The notes beneath the pieces were generated by a model. The model saw only the letters and a program-made list of their open reading frames with translations, did no database searches and was not told the DNA's origin. The position numbers were made by a program, and so were the translations under genes. From Gentiana macrophylla (Eukaryota > Streptophyta > Magnoliopsida > Gentianales > Gentianaceae), in assembly GCA_026214975.1 (NCBI GenBank), contig JAOBSW010000917.1:62001-126000 (forward strand): a DNA stretch of 64,000 bases. The letters run 5' to 3'. Every line of letters begins with the position of its first letter. The first letter of the stretch is position 1. Positions 20,376-33,062 of this stretch are shown piece by piece.

Positions 20376-22104
20376 TGGATATGCAGAAACCCGAATCATG
20401 ATCCGAAACATAGGAAAAACCGTATCCGGAAAAATTCGGTCGCAGAATCGCAAGAGGGGTCGCGCAGAATCGTGAAAAAAGGGTCTTGCAAATCGCCGGA
20501 GTGTTTTTCCTTTTTCTTGAGATCACCGATTCGATTCTTAGCACCGATCGAGACACTTGATCATGCACATCGGAAGCAACAAAATAAATCGTATGCGATT
20601 TACCATGATATGATTCACATATTTAATTAATCTAACTACAAGAAGGTTTAAGATTTACCCAACCGGAGAGAAACCGTGATCTTCCGAGTTGTATCTCCAA
20701 GCGACAACTGGTGGACGTCGATCCCGCATTCAAACCTCCTCGAATATGTTCCAAGGAAAAACTCCAGTTTTTCTTCTCCCGATGGCTAAGACGAGAAACT
20801 AACTTTTCTCTCCTTTTCTTCCAATATAGCGCAGAAGAAGTCTGTCTATTGTGTTGGGAGGAGCACTCTTTATATAGGAAAATAACCGAACAACTGAGAG
20901 TTATCCCTTTTACAAGACAATTATCTTTTTTCCCAAAGAAAAAGATATTTCCATAAATAAGAGATAATTACCATAAATGAGATAATCTTCATTAAATGAT
21001 AAAATCAATCTCTTATTTTATCTATTAATTATTTAACAAATAAATAATTAATTACCCATATGATATAATTCAGGAAAATAATTTTCCCAATTTTCTACAC
21101 ATATGGCGCCAAAAATGTGCCATGGAATAATAGAAAATGTCTTTTTCTATTTTACATATTATTTACCAAATAAATAATATTTCGCATATTCATTAAATGG
21201 ATCTACTATTTAATTATTCTTGAGGTTCCATAACACGAGAAAACACTCCCGTGTTATGAGCCAACCCGAGGACCAATAACCAGTAACTACAATAAATTGA
21301 ATAAAACATTCATCGAATAGAACATTTCTATTCAACTTATTAATTCCGTAATTACGCCACCATAAATCCGAAACTGAACTCTATCTATTATAGATATAAC
21401 TTATTCTCAAAGTGTCGAGTCAATAAGTGTCCATTGATATGATTATATATAGACTAACCCTCCATAGACTATCCGTAATGAAGCGGAAATATTTCTGAAA
21501 ACCTTCCTCATTACGTATTATCCTTATTTACCATTAACCCACTAGTGATCAATTAGTTCATAACCAATATGAACTCCGCGGATCGGTCAGTTTCTACGAT
21601 TAACAAATAAGGGTATTGTCTTTCAACTTCCCGCATGAAGGAATGAATTCTGTATCAGTGAGACACACACTCCTCACTCATTCCGAATAGTGCCAACATG
21701 AAAGTGATTCGATTTGTGCCTCATAGAAATCATTAACAAACACATCAAACCCTACCTTGAAACAAGCGAGTCGCAATCACTTCAGGATTAAGATTAATCC
21801 ATATATGATCATCTTGTGATTTAATCACGGAATTATATGAGAAATGTAGATTAAATCGGTCCAAGATTATATGACTACATCATATATAAATGCCCCACTT
21901 AGATAACCAATATCGATGGTCGGATAAAGACGGTCACACCTCAAAGTGTTCGGGCGCATTAATGGTGGTTTAATCAATAGACCACATACTTTGATTAAGC
22001 TCACCACGGACTAATCTGTTTCAAGTGTATCACCATAAACTTAATCCTCACGTGTGACACACACTAAGTTATATGGCTACATATGATACAACTTTGGGTT
22101 TTCA
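20376..22104 (-). repeat. Copia-3 5' LTR
   Basis: About 1.73 kb, TGGATATGCAG to GGGTTTTCA on the plus strand, bounded on the left by the PBS. On the right it passes directly into Copia-1 LTR sequence, so it lies inside that LTR, with GTATT (22105-22109) as the surviving target-site copy. Its distal 1.1 kb (20970-22104) is repeated at 25514-26652 as part of the tandem duplication. Confidence 0.75.
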
Positions 22105-23574
22105 GTATTGGATACTCAGTAGTGTATGTGTGTGACTTCAGTTGCTAGATTCAGTAGGTTGATGTGTATAGTAAACTAAATGCAGAATATAAGTGCATAA
22201 AGTAAGCACGCAAGTTTTATAGTGGTTCAGGTGGTGTAATCACTGCCAGTCCACTCTTCTCCCTGTGATGTTGGAGGTAATTCACTAGAGATCTTTGATG
22301 TAGTCATTACAAAGATTCCTAAGTTGCTTGTCCTTCACCAATAACTATGGCTTCACAAACTGAACACTTGGAACATGTAGGATTCTTTGCTCCAAAGTCT
22401 TCCACTGGTCCTTGAAGGGTAGGATTGTCTCTTCACCGGCTCCACCACAAACAAACGATCTTTCACACCCAACGGATGCTTCTTTGTCTTGGCGAGTTCT
22501 TTATAAAATAAGGATTGAATCAAGTAAATGATTCGATTGCGCAGCACTTGATTAGGATGATATAATCAACGACTTGCGGTCTTCAAGTGTGTAAACTTGA
22601 TGTAGCTTGAGTCTGAGAATACACTTGAAGATTTTCTCTCGGATCGATAGCTTTAAGCTCATGAGGTTCAGTGAGGTGTTTTTCAAATTTCAGAAATATC
22701 TCTTATATTTTTCTCTTAAAAATTCATTAATCATCATCTTTTCTCGAGTTGGAAGTCCTCTATTTATAGGTAGGATGGCATGTGACTTGTATTTGAAATT
22801 CAAATATAGCCGTTCCTTGTTTTGTCCCATTTGACTTGCTTTCATCACTATTCATAGGATGACATCGTCGTAATCCTTTTGTGATCTTGATCTGTCCCAC
22901 CTGACTTATATCCATTGGATAAAATTATGAATCATCCTAATGTCCTTTTAATCTCAACCACTGATTTGTTTGATAAGTCAGAGGTTGTTAGCTGTCATTT
23001 TCCATGTAATCTTCCAATGTAATCTTGAATTAATCGAGGTATATTATCAATGAGTTCATCATCTTGTAATACCTATCGATCTATTTGAAACGACAATTTG
23101 TCGTGGTATCAAATACAATGCAGCTGATTTCTTTTATCTAACTTTTATTTGTGAAGTTAGATTACACCTTTTTGCAAATAACTAAGTTCCAATCACCATC
23201 CATCTTAAGGAACTTAGACCTTCTACACAAGGTATATGTAATCAGTTTAGGTCATCACAGACTTGCCTAAATTCTGAATCCATATCCTTGACTTTAATTA
23301 CCAAGTTTGATCCCTTAGCCTTCATTAGCTGAGTTTGAGCCCTCACCTTCGAGTCTTAAAGAGGTTCACGATAAGTCTCTCGACCTAACTACCCCATCGA
23401 CCTAGACTAGTCTCATCCGAACTCGATCGGTGACCTTTACTGATGCTTGTTTGATCAAACCTATACAAAGATCAAACTCTAATAAACCTATACATTTGAT
23501 CTAGACATCTTTTGCCTTTGCACTATAACAGATTAGTCGGCACTCATCACTAAAACATAGAAATAAGTCCAACA
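22105..23574 (-). repeat. Copia-1 3' LTR, unit 1 copy (truncated)
   Basis: Matches 37500-38859. The first 230 bp or so of the plus-strand reading are missing because Copia-3 inserted there and the far side was deleted. It ends AAGTCCAACA, with the inverted TATA box at 22761-22768. A shortened polypurine complement (ATTTCCTTTTTGG) follows. Confidence 0.85.
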
Positions 23575-23731
23575 ATTTCCTTTTTGGTGATGATGCCACT
23601 ACCCTCACCTAATGATAAAGCAAAAGGATTTAAAACAAAAAGCAGAACAAACTCGGTGATTTTTCATTATAAACAATTGTTCAAGTTATTATCTAGCAGC
23701 AAGCAAAGATAAAATGGATAAATATGTTGAT

Positions 23732-25513
23732 CTACTGTCTTCTTTCCCTTTCTTCTCTTGCTTTTTCAGTTTGTTCTTGATAAGCTCTTATTTCTTCTAT
23801 TATCTCTCTCATCCATTCATTTTCAATCAAAGTGAAGTCAATGTAGGAGTTCACTTCCTTCCACCACTTCCATGCTTCAGGTAGGATGAGGTTGATTTGA
23901 TTGACTTTGAATCCCATTCTCATGTAAAGCTCTTTAAATTCATTCAGTGAGTCCTTAGCTTTTGTGATAGGCAAACTCCTTTCACCTCTACCACTTCTTC
24001 CACCTCTTCCACTTCTTCCACCTCTCAGTAACTTGCCCTTAAGGCTCTAACCCTTGCGTCCCAAAACTTCAATCCCAAGAATGAATTTAAACCTTCACGA
24101 AAGCCCTTGTCATGGTAAGGTTTCCTTCTGTTATAGTACTCATTCTTGTATTGTTTAAGGAGATCATTAGTAAGTTGAACTCTGCCAAGTGCAGGTTCCC
24201 TGAATGCATTTGTTTCATTCTCCCATTTCTTCTTAGCAAAAATCCTTATGACCTCTTTTTTCATCTTTGTTTGGCCCTCTTCCCCCTTAGTGACATCATC
24301 AACAAAGCGGACGAAGAGACCATGAACACTCTCTGTGTGATAACCAGATTACTCGGTTGTCCTTCCATAATTTGGTTCTTGTATCAACTGCGGTAATCCT
24401 TGATTGCAAAGTTTGTTCCAGAGATTGATCCTCTCAAGTAGCTTAGGATCCAATCCAAGAGAGTTGAGATGTTCCAACATGACCAAGAGCTTAGGTGTTT
24501 CAAACAAGTTTATCAAGTTTTTGATGGATAGAAGCAAGTTGGTCTTTCAAAACTTCTATTTTAGTGTATTTCCTTGCTTGATTCCCTCACATCTAGCATC
24601 ATATCATTAATGACATTTTGAGTAGATGTGAAATTTGAAGCAACTGTTTCAGTAGATAGTATGTTGTCATTCACCAGCTTCATCAGTTCCTCAAATCTTT
24701 GTTCTTGTCTATCCAGTTGAGTTCATGTCATTCCTGACAGTCCTCAACTCATTCAACACTTCTACTGGTACTCCACCAGTCATTCTTCCATCAGTACCAT
24801 TAGCAGGCTCCTCCACATTATATTGTTGCCTCTGATTGCTGATCACCACAGCATAACTCATATCCCTTCCAGCAGGGTATGGTCCTTGATACTCATCCAG
24901 AATAGGATCAAATGCAGGTTCTTCAATCACAGGTTCTTCATCAGTTGACCCTTCAATCTGAAATTATTCATCACTGTAATTGTTGTCCAGCATCTATTCT
25001 TCCTCATCAACAACAGCAGCCTGCTGACTATCTTTCCCTACAGTGGCATTGTCTCCAGTAGGCTCCACTACAGCAGCCTGTACTGAGACAACAGGGGTTT
25101 CCTCCAAACCCAAAGATTGTTCCAACCTGTGTCCAGGTTCTGTTTGCAACTCAGCAACATGTACCTCCTGTTCCAACCTGTGTCCAGGTGCTGTTTGTAA
25201 CCCAGCAGCCTGTACCTCCTCTTCAACTCTTGGATCTTGTGCAATGAATGCCACAACAACTTGATCAGGGAAAATGTCCATATTTTCTTGTTGAAATTTC
25301 CCTATATCAGTGATCCTTCTTAGCAAGTTTGCGATTTTGGTGTGGTGTCCTCGATGTCAAATCCATCTTGATATTGAATTGAGTCTTCTCGGCGGCACTA
25401 GGTTCACTGTGGTCAGTAACCCTCTCATCACTTGAATCCACAGTCTGCTGATCATCAACATGCTCAGCAGGTTCTTCAACAAACATAGCATCAATCTCAC
25501 CAACCATCTTATT
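23732..25513 (-). pseudogene. Copia-1 accessory ORF, 3' part (duplicate unit 1)
   Basis: Near-identical to 28299-30085. Segments 24709-24930 (YQGPYPAGRDMSYAV), 24025-24264 (GRVQLTNDLLKQYKNEYYNR) and 23732-23974 (PITKAKDSLNEFKELYMRMG) correspond one for one. In this copy the RGG-box part is broken by an extra CAG (CTCTCAGTAAC against CTCTGTAAC), which splits the C-terminal frame. The unit is cut at its 5' end (25513) by the duplication junction, so it cannot be expressed as the full protein. Confidence 0.75.
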
Positions 25514-26652
25514 ACCATAAATGAGATAATCTTCATTAAATGATAAAATCAATCTCTTATTTTATCTATTAATTATTTAACAAATAAATAATTAATTACC
25601 CATATGATATAATTCGGAAAATAATTTTCCCAATTTTCTACACATATGGCGCCAAAATGTGCCATGGAATAATAGAAAATGTCTTTTTCTATTTTACATA
25701 TTATTTACCAAATAAATAATATTTAGCATATTCATTAAATGGATCTACTATTTAATTATTCTTGAGGTTCCATAACACGAGAAAACACTCCCGTGTTATG
25801 AGCCAACCCGAGGACCAATAACCAAGATAATTACAATAAATTGAATAAAACATTCATCGAATAGAACATTTCTATTCAACTTATTAATTCCGTAATTACG
25901 CATACCATAAATCCAAATCGAACTCTATCTATTATAGATATAACTTATTCTCAAAGTGTCGAGTCAATAAGTGTCCATTGATATGATTATATATAGACTA
26001 ACCCTCCATAGACTATCCGTAATGAAGCGGAAATATTTCTGAAAACCTTCCTCATTACGTATTATCCTTATTTACCATTAACCCACTAGTGATCAATTAG
26101 TTCATAACCAATATGAACTCCGCGGATCGGTCAGTTTCTACGATTAACAAATAAGGGTATTGTCTTTCAACTTCCCGCATGAAGGAATGAATTCTGTATC
26201 AGTGAGACACACACTCCTCACTCATTCCAGAATAGTGCCAACATGAAAGTGATTCGGACTGTGCCTCATAGAAATCATTAACAAACACATCAAACCCTAC
26301 CTTGAAACAAGCAGGAGTCTGCAATCACTTCAGGATTAAGATTAATCCATATATGATCATCTTGTGATTTAATCACGGAATTATATGAGAAATGTAGATT
26401 AAATCGGTCCAGTACTATATGACTACATCATATATAAATGCCCCACTTAGATAACCAATATCGATGGTCCGGATAAGACGGTCACACCTCAAAGTGTTCT
26501 GGGCGCATTAATGGTGGTTTAATCAATAGACCACATACTTTGATTAAGCTCACCACGGACTAACTGTTCAAGTGTATCACCATAAACTTAATCCTCACGT
26601 GTGACACACACTAAGTTATATGGCTACATATGATACAACTTTGGGTTTTCGA

Positions 26653-28137
26653 TGATTGGATACTCGTTAGTGTATGTGTGTGACTTGATTGCTAGATTGA
26701 TGAGGTTGATGTGTATAGTAAACTAAATGAGAATATAAGTGCATAAAGTAAGCACATAAGTTTTATAGTGGTTCCAGGTGGTGTAATCTCGTCAGTCCAC
26801 TCTTCTCTGTGATGTTGGAGGTAATTCACTAGAGATCTTTGATGTATTCATTACAAAGATTCCTAAGTTGCTTGTCCTTCACCAATAACTATGGCTTCAC
26901 AAACCGAACACTTGGAACATGTAGGATTGCTTTGCTCCAAAGTCTTCCACTTGGTCCTTGAAGGGTAGGATTGTCTCTTCACCACTCCACCACAAACAAC
27001 AAATCTTTCACACACAACGGATGCTTCACTTTGTCTTCTTCAAGAGTTCTTTATAAAATAAGATTGAATCAAGTAAATGATTCGAACGGTGGTGGCTGAC
27101 TTGATTAGGATGATATAATCAGCAGCTTGCGGTCTTCAAGTGTGTAAACTTGATGTAGCTTGAGTCTGAGAATACACTTGAAGATTTTCTCTGGATCGAT
27201 AGCTTTAAGCTCGAGTGAGGTTCAAAGAGGTGTTTTTCAAATTTCGAGAAATATCTCTTATATTTTCTCTTAAAAATTCATTAATCATCATCTTTTTCTG
27301 AGTTGGAAGTCCTCTATTTATAGGTAGGATGGCATGTGACTTGTATTTGAAATTCAAATATAGCCGTTCCTTGTTTTGTCCCATTTGACTTGCTTTCTGT
27401 CACTATTCATGGGGACTCGACATGCCGAGAATCCTTTTGACAAAGGCGATCTCATCCACCCTGACTTATATCCATTGGATAAAATTATGAATCATCCCAA
27501 TGTCCTTTTAATCTCAACCACTGATTTGTTTGATAAGTCAGAGGTTGTTAGCTGTCATTTTCCATGTAATCTTCCAATGTAATCTTGAATTAATCGAGGT
27601 ATATTATCGGCGAGGTTCATCGATCTCTTTGTAATACCTATCGATCTATTTGAACGACAATTTCTTTGTGTATCAAATACAATGCAGCTGATTTCTTTTA
27701 TCTAACTTTTATTTGTGAAGTTAGATTACACCTTTTTGCAAATAACTAAGTTCCAATCACCATCCATCTTAAGGAACTTAGACCTTCTACACAAGGTATA
27801 TGTAATCAGTTTAGGTCATCACAAACTTGCCTAAATTCTGAATCCATATCCTTGACTTTAATTACCAAGTTTGATCCCTTAGCCTTCATTAGCTGAGTTT
27901 GAGCCCTCACCCTTGATCTTCAAAGAGGTTCTCGATAAGTCTACTGACCTAACTACCTCCCATCGACTAGACTAGTCTCTGAAACTCGGTCGGTGACCTT
28001 TCTGATGCTTGTTTGATCAAACCTATACAAAGATCAAACTCTAATAAACCTATACATTTGATCTAGACATCTTTTTGCCTTTGCACTATAACAGTTAGTC
28101 TGGCACTCATCACTAAAACATAGAAATAAGTCCAACA
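26653..28137 (-). repeat. Copia-1 3' LTR, unit 2 copy (truncated)
   Basis: Same boundaries and same missing end as the unit 1 copy. The inverted TATA box is at 27315-27322. It is followed by the complement of the polypurine tract at 28138-28155. Confidence 0.85.
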
Positions 28138-28155
28138 ATTTCCCCCTTTTTGGTG
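28138..28155 (-). promoter_or_regulatory. Copia-1 polypurine tract
   Basis: On the minus strand CACCAAAAAGGGGGAAAT lies directly before the LTR start TGTTGGAC. The unit 1 counterpart (23575-23590) has lost three of the G residues. Confidence 0.8.
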
Positions 28156-28298
28156 ATGATGCCACTACCCTCACCTAACAGTAAAGCAAAAGGATTTAAA
28201 ACAAAAACAGAACAAACTCAGTGATTTTTCATTATAAACAATTGTTCAAGTTATTACAGTCTAGCATCAGCAAAGATAAAATGGATAAATATGTTGAT

Positions 28299-31200
28299 CT
28301 ACTGTCTTCTTTCCCTTTCTTCTCTTGCTTTTTCAGTTTGTTCTTGATAAGCTCTTATTTCTTCTATTATCTCTCTCATCCATTCATTTTCAATCAAAGT
28401 GAAGTCAATGTAGGAGTTCACTTCCTTCCACCACTTCCATGCTTCAGGTAGGATGAGGTTGATTTGATTGACTTTGAATCCCATTCTCATGTAAAGCTCT
28501 TTAAATTCATTCAGTGAGTCCTTAGCTTTTGTGATAGGCAAACTCCTTTCACCTCTACCACTTCTTCCACCTCTTCCACTTCTTCCACCTCTGTAACTTG
28601 CCCTTAAGGCTCTAACCCTTGCGTCCCAAAACTTCAATCCCAAGAATGAATTTAAACCTTCACGAAAGCCCTTGTCATGGTAAGGTTTCCTTCTGTTATA
28701 GTACTCATTCTTGTATTGTTTAAGGAGATCATTAGTAAGTTGAACTCTGCCAGGTGCAGGTTCCCTGAATGCATTTGTTTCATTCTCCCATTTCTTCTTA
28801 GCAAAAATCCTACATGACCTCTTTTCTCTCTTTGTTTGGCCCTCTTCCCCCTTAGTGACATCATCAACAAAGCGGGACAATAGACCATGAACACTCTCTG
28901 TGTGATAACCAGATTACTCGGTTGTCCTTCCATAATTTGGTTCTTGTATCAAGCTGCAGTAATCCTTGATTGCAAAGTTTGTTCGAAGAGATTGATCCTC
29001 TCAGTAAGCTTAGGATCCAATCCAGCAGGTTGAGATGTTCCAACAGCCTCAGCAGGCTTAGGTGTTTCAGCAAGTTTATCAAGTTTTTGATGGATAGAAG
29101 CAAGTTGGTCTTTCAAAAACTTCTATTTTAGTGTATTTCCTTGCTTGATTCCCCTCACATCTAGCATCATATCATTAACAGCATTTTGAGTAGATGTGAA
29201 ATTTGAAGCAACTGTTTCAGTAGATAGTATGTTGTCATTCACCAGCTTCATCAGTTCCTCAAATCTTTGTTCTTGTCTATCCAGTTGAGTTCATGTCATT
29301 CCTGACAGTCCTCAACTCATTCAACACTTCTACTGGTACTCCACCAGTCATTCTTCCATCAGTACCATTAGCAGGCTCCTCCACATTATATTGTTGCCTC
29401 TGATTGCTGATCACCACAGCATAACTCATATCCCTTCCAGCAGGGTATGGTCCTTGATACTCATCCAGAATAGGATCAAATGCAGGTTCTTCAATCACAG
29501 GTTCTTCATCGATTGACCCTTCAATGAAATTATTCATCACTGTGTAATTGTTGTCCAAAGCATCTATTCTTCCTCATCAACAACGGCTCTCTGCGACTAT
29601 CTTTCCTACTGAGTGGCATTGTCTCCCAGGGCTCCACCTTCTGACACTGTCTGATCGAGACAACAGGGGTTTCCTCCAAACCCAAAGATTGTTCCAACTT
29701 TGTGTCCAGTTCATTTGCAACTCAAACAACATGTACCTCTGTTCCAACTTTGTGTCCAGTGTTTGTTTGTAACCAATGCACTGCACCTCCTCTTCAACTC
29801 TTGGATCTTGTGCAATGAATGCCACAACAACTTGATCAGGGAAAATGTCCATATTTTCTTGTTGAAATTTCCCTATATCAGTGATCCTTCTTAGCAAGTT
29901 TGCAGTTTTGGTCAGGGTGTCCTCAGTGTCAAATCCATCTTGATATTGAATTGAGTCTTACGAGGCGCACTAGGTTCACTGTGGTCAGTAACCCTCTCAT
30001 CACTTGAATCCACAGTCTGCTGATCATCAACATGCTCAGCAGGTTCTTCAACAAACATAGCATCAATCTCACCAACCATCTTATTTGCACCACCATCTAT
30101 TCCTTCATTGATTTGTGCCTCAATATCATCAATGGTGACATTTTCCAAATCCTCATTCATTTGTCCAGTCTGTTGTCTATCAGTAGACTGTCCTGTACCA
30201 GTAGACTATCCTACATTAGGATCAATCAACATAGCAGTACCACTGGTTCCTCCTGGACCAGATGGAAAATCACCTCTAGAGTTAGATGAAGATGATGAAT
30301 CATCATCATCATCTCTTGGATCCCTGAACTTGATACCCTCCTCTTTCTGTTGATCTTCAAAAAGATCCATCAATCTTGATTGCAGCACAGTGGTATCAAT
30401 CAGATCCCACAAATTTTCAACTCCCAACTTGTCAAAAGCCCACTCCTCAAAATCAGTCATAGGTTCTGCAGCTGGCTTTTGCTTCTTGTAGAAACCAAAC
30501 TTCCATTGAAAATAATCAGCTACATGCTGAAGTTTGGGATCAACATAATCATCCTTCTTCTTCTTCACATGTCTCTCAAAAGGCATAAAAGACCTCCTGG
30601 GAGCTGTTCCAGTAGCTTGATGACCTCCAAAGGTCCCAACAAGCAAACTCAAAGTTTCTTCCACAGATGCTTCTAAGTCAGTAGGTTTCTCAGGTTGTAT
30701 ACTAGTCCCTACTACCTCCATCTGTACCACACTTTCTTCCCCCTGACTTATATGCTCATCAGCAGGGTTAACAGCAGACTGTTCTTCCCCCTGAAGTATT
30801 GCAGGAATTGCAGGGTCTTGTACCAATGTTCCACTCACCACAGCAGGTGTAGATTCAGTGGTTTGCTGTGGTTCTTCTACAAGTTGCTCAACAACAACTT
30901 GTGCAGCTTCAGTAGATTCAACAACAACAAGAGCTCGTGCAAAGAGACGGCTGTCAGTGTTCCTCCAACAGATTGCTCAACAACAATCTGTTCACTTTCA
31001 GTAGGCTCAGCAGCCTTAGCAGGTGAGGATTCAACAACATCGACAGCAGGTTCAGTCTCTGTAGTTTGCAGTGACTCTCCAGCATGTTGCTCAAGAACAA
31101 CCTCTGCATCCTCAGTAGGCTTGATAATAGTTAATGGCTCAGCATCAATAGCCTCTCCTACTGCTTCTACTTCTTCTTCTACTGCTTCTTCTTCTTCTTG

Positions 31201-32373
31201 TGCCCTTTGAGCCTCTAAGTTTTTCAATTGTTTCCCTTTTCCATGTTTCTTTTTGTGAATAATCTCTTTCCTTCTCTTGGAAAGTGGCTCATCATCAATT
31301 TCAGCCACAGTAGGCTTCCTCTTTCTAGTGGCATCTTTCTGTTGTTCCCTCAAAATTTCAACAATAGTTTTTCTAGCGACTACTGATAGGGTCGAAGAAG
31401 CTCAACTTGATTTGCACCCTCGTGAACTCTGCGATCTGTCTTTGTTTGCTTCCTTGTTCTTTTAGGCTTTAACATCTATGTTTTCTTTCTTGTGTCAGCA
31501 GCCTTTCTTTTCTTAGTAACTTTCTTTGGTGCAGCAGGTTTAACAGATTTCTTAACAGTTTGCTTGACCTGCTCACCACCATCATCACCATCATTTCCAT
31601 CACTACATTATCAGCAGCCTCAGTAACACCTTCTTCATCATCATCCAGACCAGGGATAGCATAATCAATCTCTTTCTTGTATCTAGATTGATTAATCTTT
31701 TCAGGTGCTACATCAGGAATCTCCAAATGATTCAAATGAGTTCGAATCATTAATCCTAAGGGTAAGGCCTTGGATTTCCTCTTTCCTTCTCTTTCCTCTT
31801 TTGCAACCTTCTTCATGTAGTGAATGAAATACCCAGCCCAATCAAACTTCATACTTCTGCAAATAATCATCAGCAGCTCTATCTTTGGTCCTGATAGAGT
31901 ATCCATACTTCCAACCAGCCCTAGTATATTCTTTGCAATGATTTTGCTCAGCAGGTTGTACTCATTCCCAATGTGTCTAACATTGATGCCTGGAATTGAT
32001 TTGGTGTCTTTATTTGTCTTGATTTTATCAACAAAATCCATCTTGGACAATCCCATTTCCTCAAGATTTACTGGACCATCTACTACTTCTTCAAAACCAA
32101 AAACTTCCCTCAGTAGACTTGGGAAACCTCAATCTCAGGCATTCTGATTGTTTTGAATGCCTATGTTCCTTCTTTTATCACAATGTTCTTCCAAAAGCTC
32201 ACAACATTTGTATATGAGATTGTTTCCAGTCTTATGTTAAGCACATTCTCTAGACCTTCATACCTCCTTATTCTTCGACCAATGTTGATTGCTAGTTCAG
32301 TTTTGTTAGCATCAACAACAAATCCTCTAACACTTTGGCTTGTTCCAATCTAAACATCAATCTTTTCCGCCAT
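28299..32373 (-). pseudogene. Copia-1 long accessory ORF downstream of pol
   Basis: This reading frame, about 1350 codons, lies between RNase H and the 3' LTR, where SIRE-type Copia elements carry an envelope-like third ORF. It starts at ATG 32373 (MAEKIDV). Segments in order: VRGFVVDANKTELAINIGRR; 31469-32056, with SMKFDWAGYFIHYMKKVAKE; a basic NLS-like stretch (PLSKRRKEIIHKKKHGKGK, about 31250); acidic and Ala/Glu-rich repeats; 30206-30841 (KLQHVADYFQWKFGFYKKQK, then DDDDDSSSSSNSRGD); a coiled-coil-like stretch (KDQLASIHQKLDKLAE, about 29080); and a C-terminal basic domain with an RGG box (YRGGRSGRGGRSGRGERS, about 28560-28600). I see no signal peptide or membrane segment. Frame breaks are frequent and many lie at CAG/CTG sites. 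A nuclear or RNA-binding role is inference; I do not recognise the family. Confidence 0.55.
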
Positions 32374-33062
32374 TGTTATAAGAAATATAAGATGAAGAAG
32401 ATAGATTGTAAATCTGTGTTCACACAGTGTAAAAACAGAGAGTATAGATCTGAGATTTTGCAAGTAGAGAATATCTGTTGTGATAGGTCTGTATAAATAG
32501 ACTGGGAGAGGTTGTAACTGTCAGTGCACGTACATCCACATTAACCACGATTAATCTGAGTAAATGCTGACTAGACACGTGGCCCATTACATCTCCATAA
32601 CGTTTGTAACCGTTGGATCATGTTAACTGCGGTTATAAAAGATAGAATAACTATCCCGCCAATCTGCTTTTTGACTTTAATAAGTTTGACTGTGTAACGT
32701 TCCATTCAGCAGGGTTGTCCTCGGCGAGGTTGGCTCACACTGCCGATAAAGATGCTTCAAACTGACTCTTGCGACATAGTAAGTCTTCTGATCCTTGATT
32801 TCTTCTTGTTTTGTTCAATTGATAATACAAGATGAAGTTTAATACCAATGACCGATCATCAAGTGAGCTCACCCAACATGACAAAGACCAACCCTTGCCA
32901 ACCTCATTTTCTCAATCGTCCAAACATAAGTACATGGAATTGTTGACACCAATGACTAATCGCTAAGTGAGCTCACCCAACATAGCAAAGACTAATCCCC
33001 TTGGTGAATTCGATTATAACTGCTTGATTATCGACCAACTTTGATAATTCCAAGTTCGGTCC
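32374..33062 (-). other. Spacer between Copia-1 pol and accessory ORF
   Basis: About 690 bp between the RNase H end and the accessory ATG, with no coding motif. It contains two similar blocks (CCAATGACCGATCATCAAGTGAGCTCACCCAACAT at about 32845 and a near copy at about 32951). Such a repeat could mark a leader or an internal promoter, but no clear TATA box is seen. Confidence 0.4.

Larger units (their letters stand above)
20970..25513. repeat. Tandem duplication, unit 1
   Basis: About 4544 bp comprising the distal Copia-3 LTR, the surviving Copia-1 3' LTR and the 3' part of the Copia-1 accessory ORF. It is followed immediately by unit 2. The breakpoint shares the microhomology ATT/ACCATAAATGAG (20967-20980, 25511-25524). 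Unit 2 ends at the homologous TTATT at 30085. Confidence 0.9.
25514..30085. repeat. Tandem duplication, unit 2
   Basis: Second copy, about 4572 bp: Copia-3 LTR part 25514-26652, Copia-1 LTR part 26653-28137, then accessory ORF sequence that continues without a break into the rest of Copia-1. Since only unit 2 is continuous with the upstream ORF, unit 1 lies on the outer side. Most unit differences fall at CAG, CTG or CCWGG sites. Confidence 0.9.

Noticed and set aside
20332..20956. ORFs at 20332-20568 and 20711-20956
   Set aside because: Both lie inside the Copia-3 LTR/PBS region and have no family pattern.
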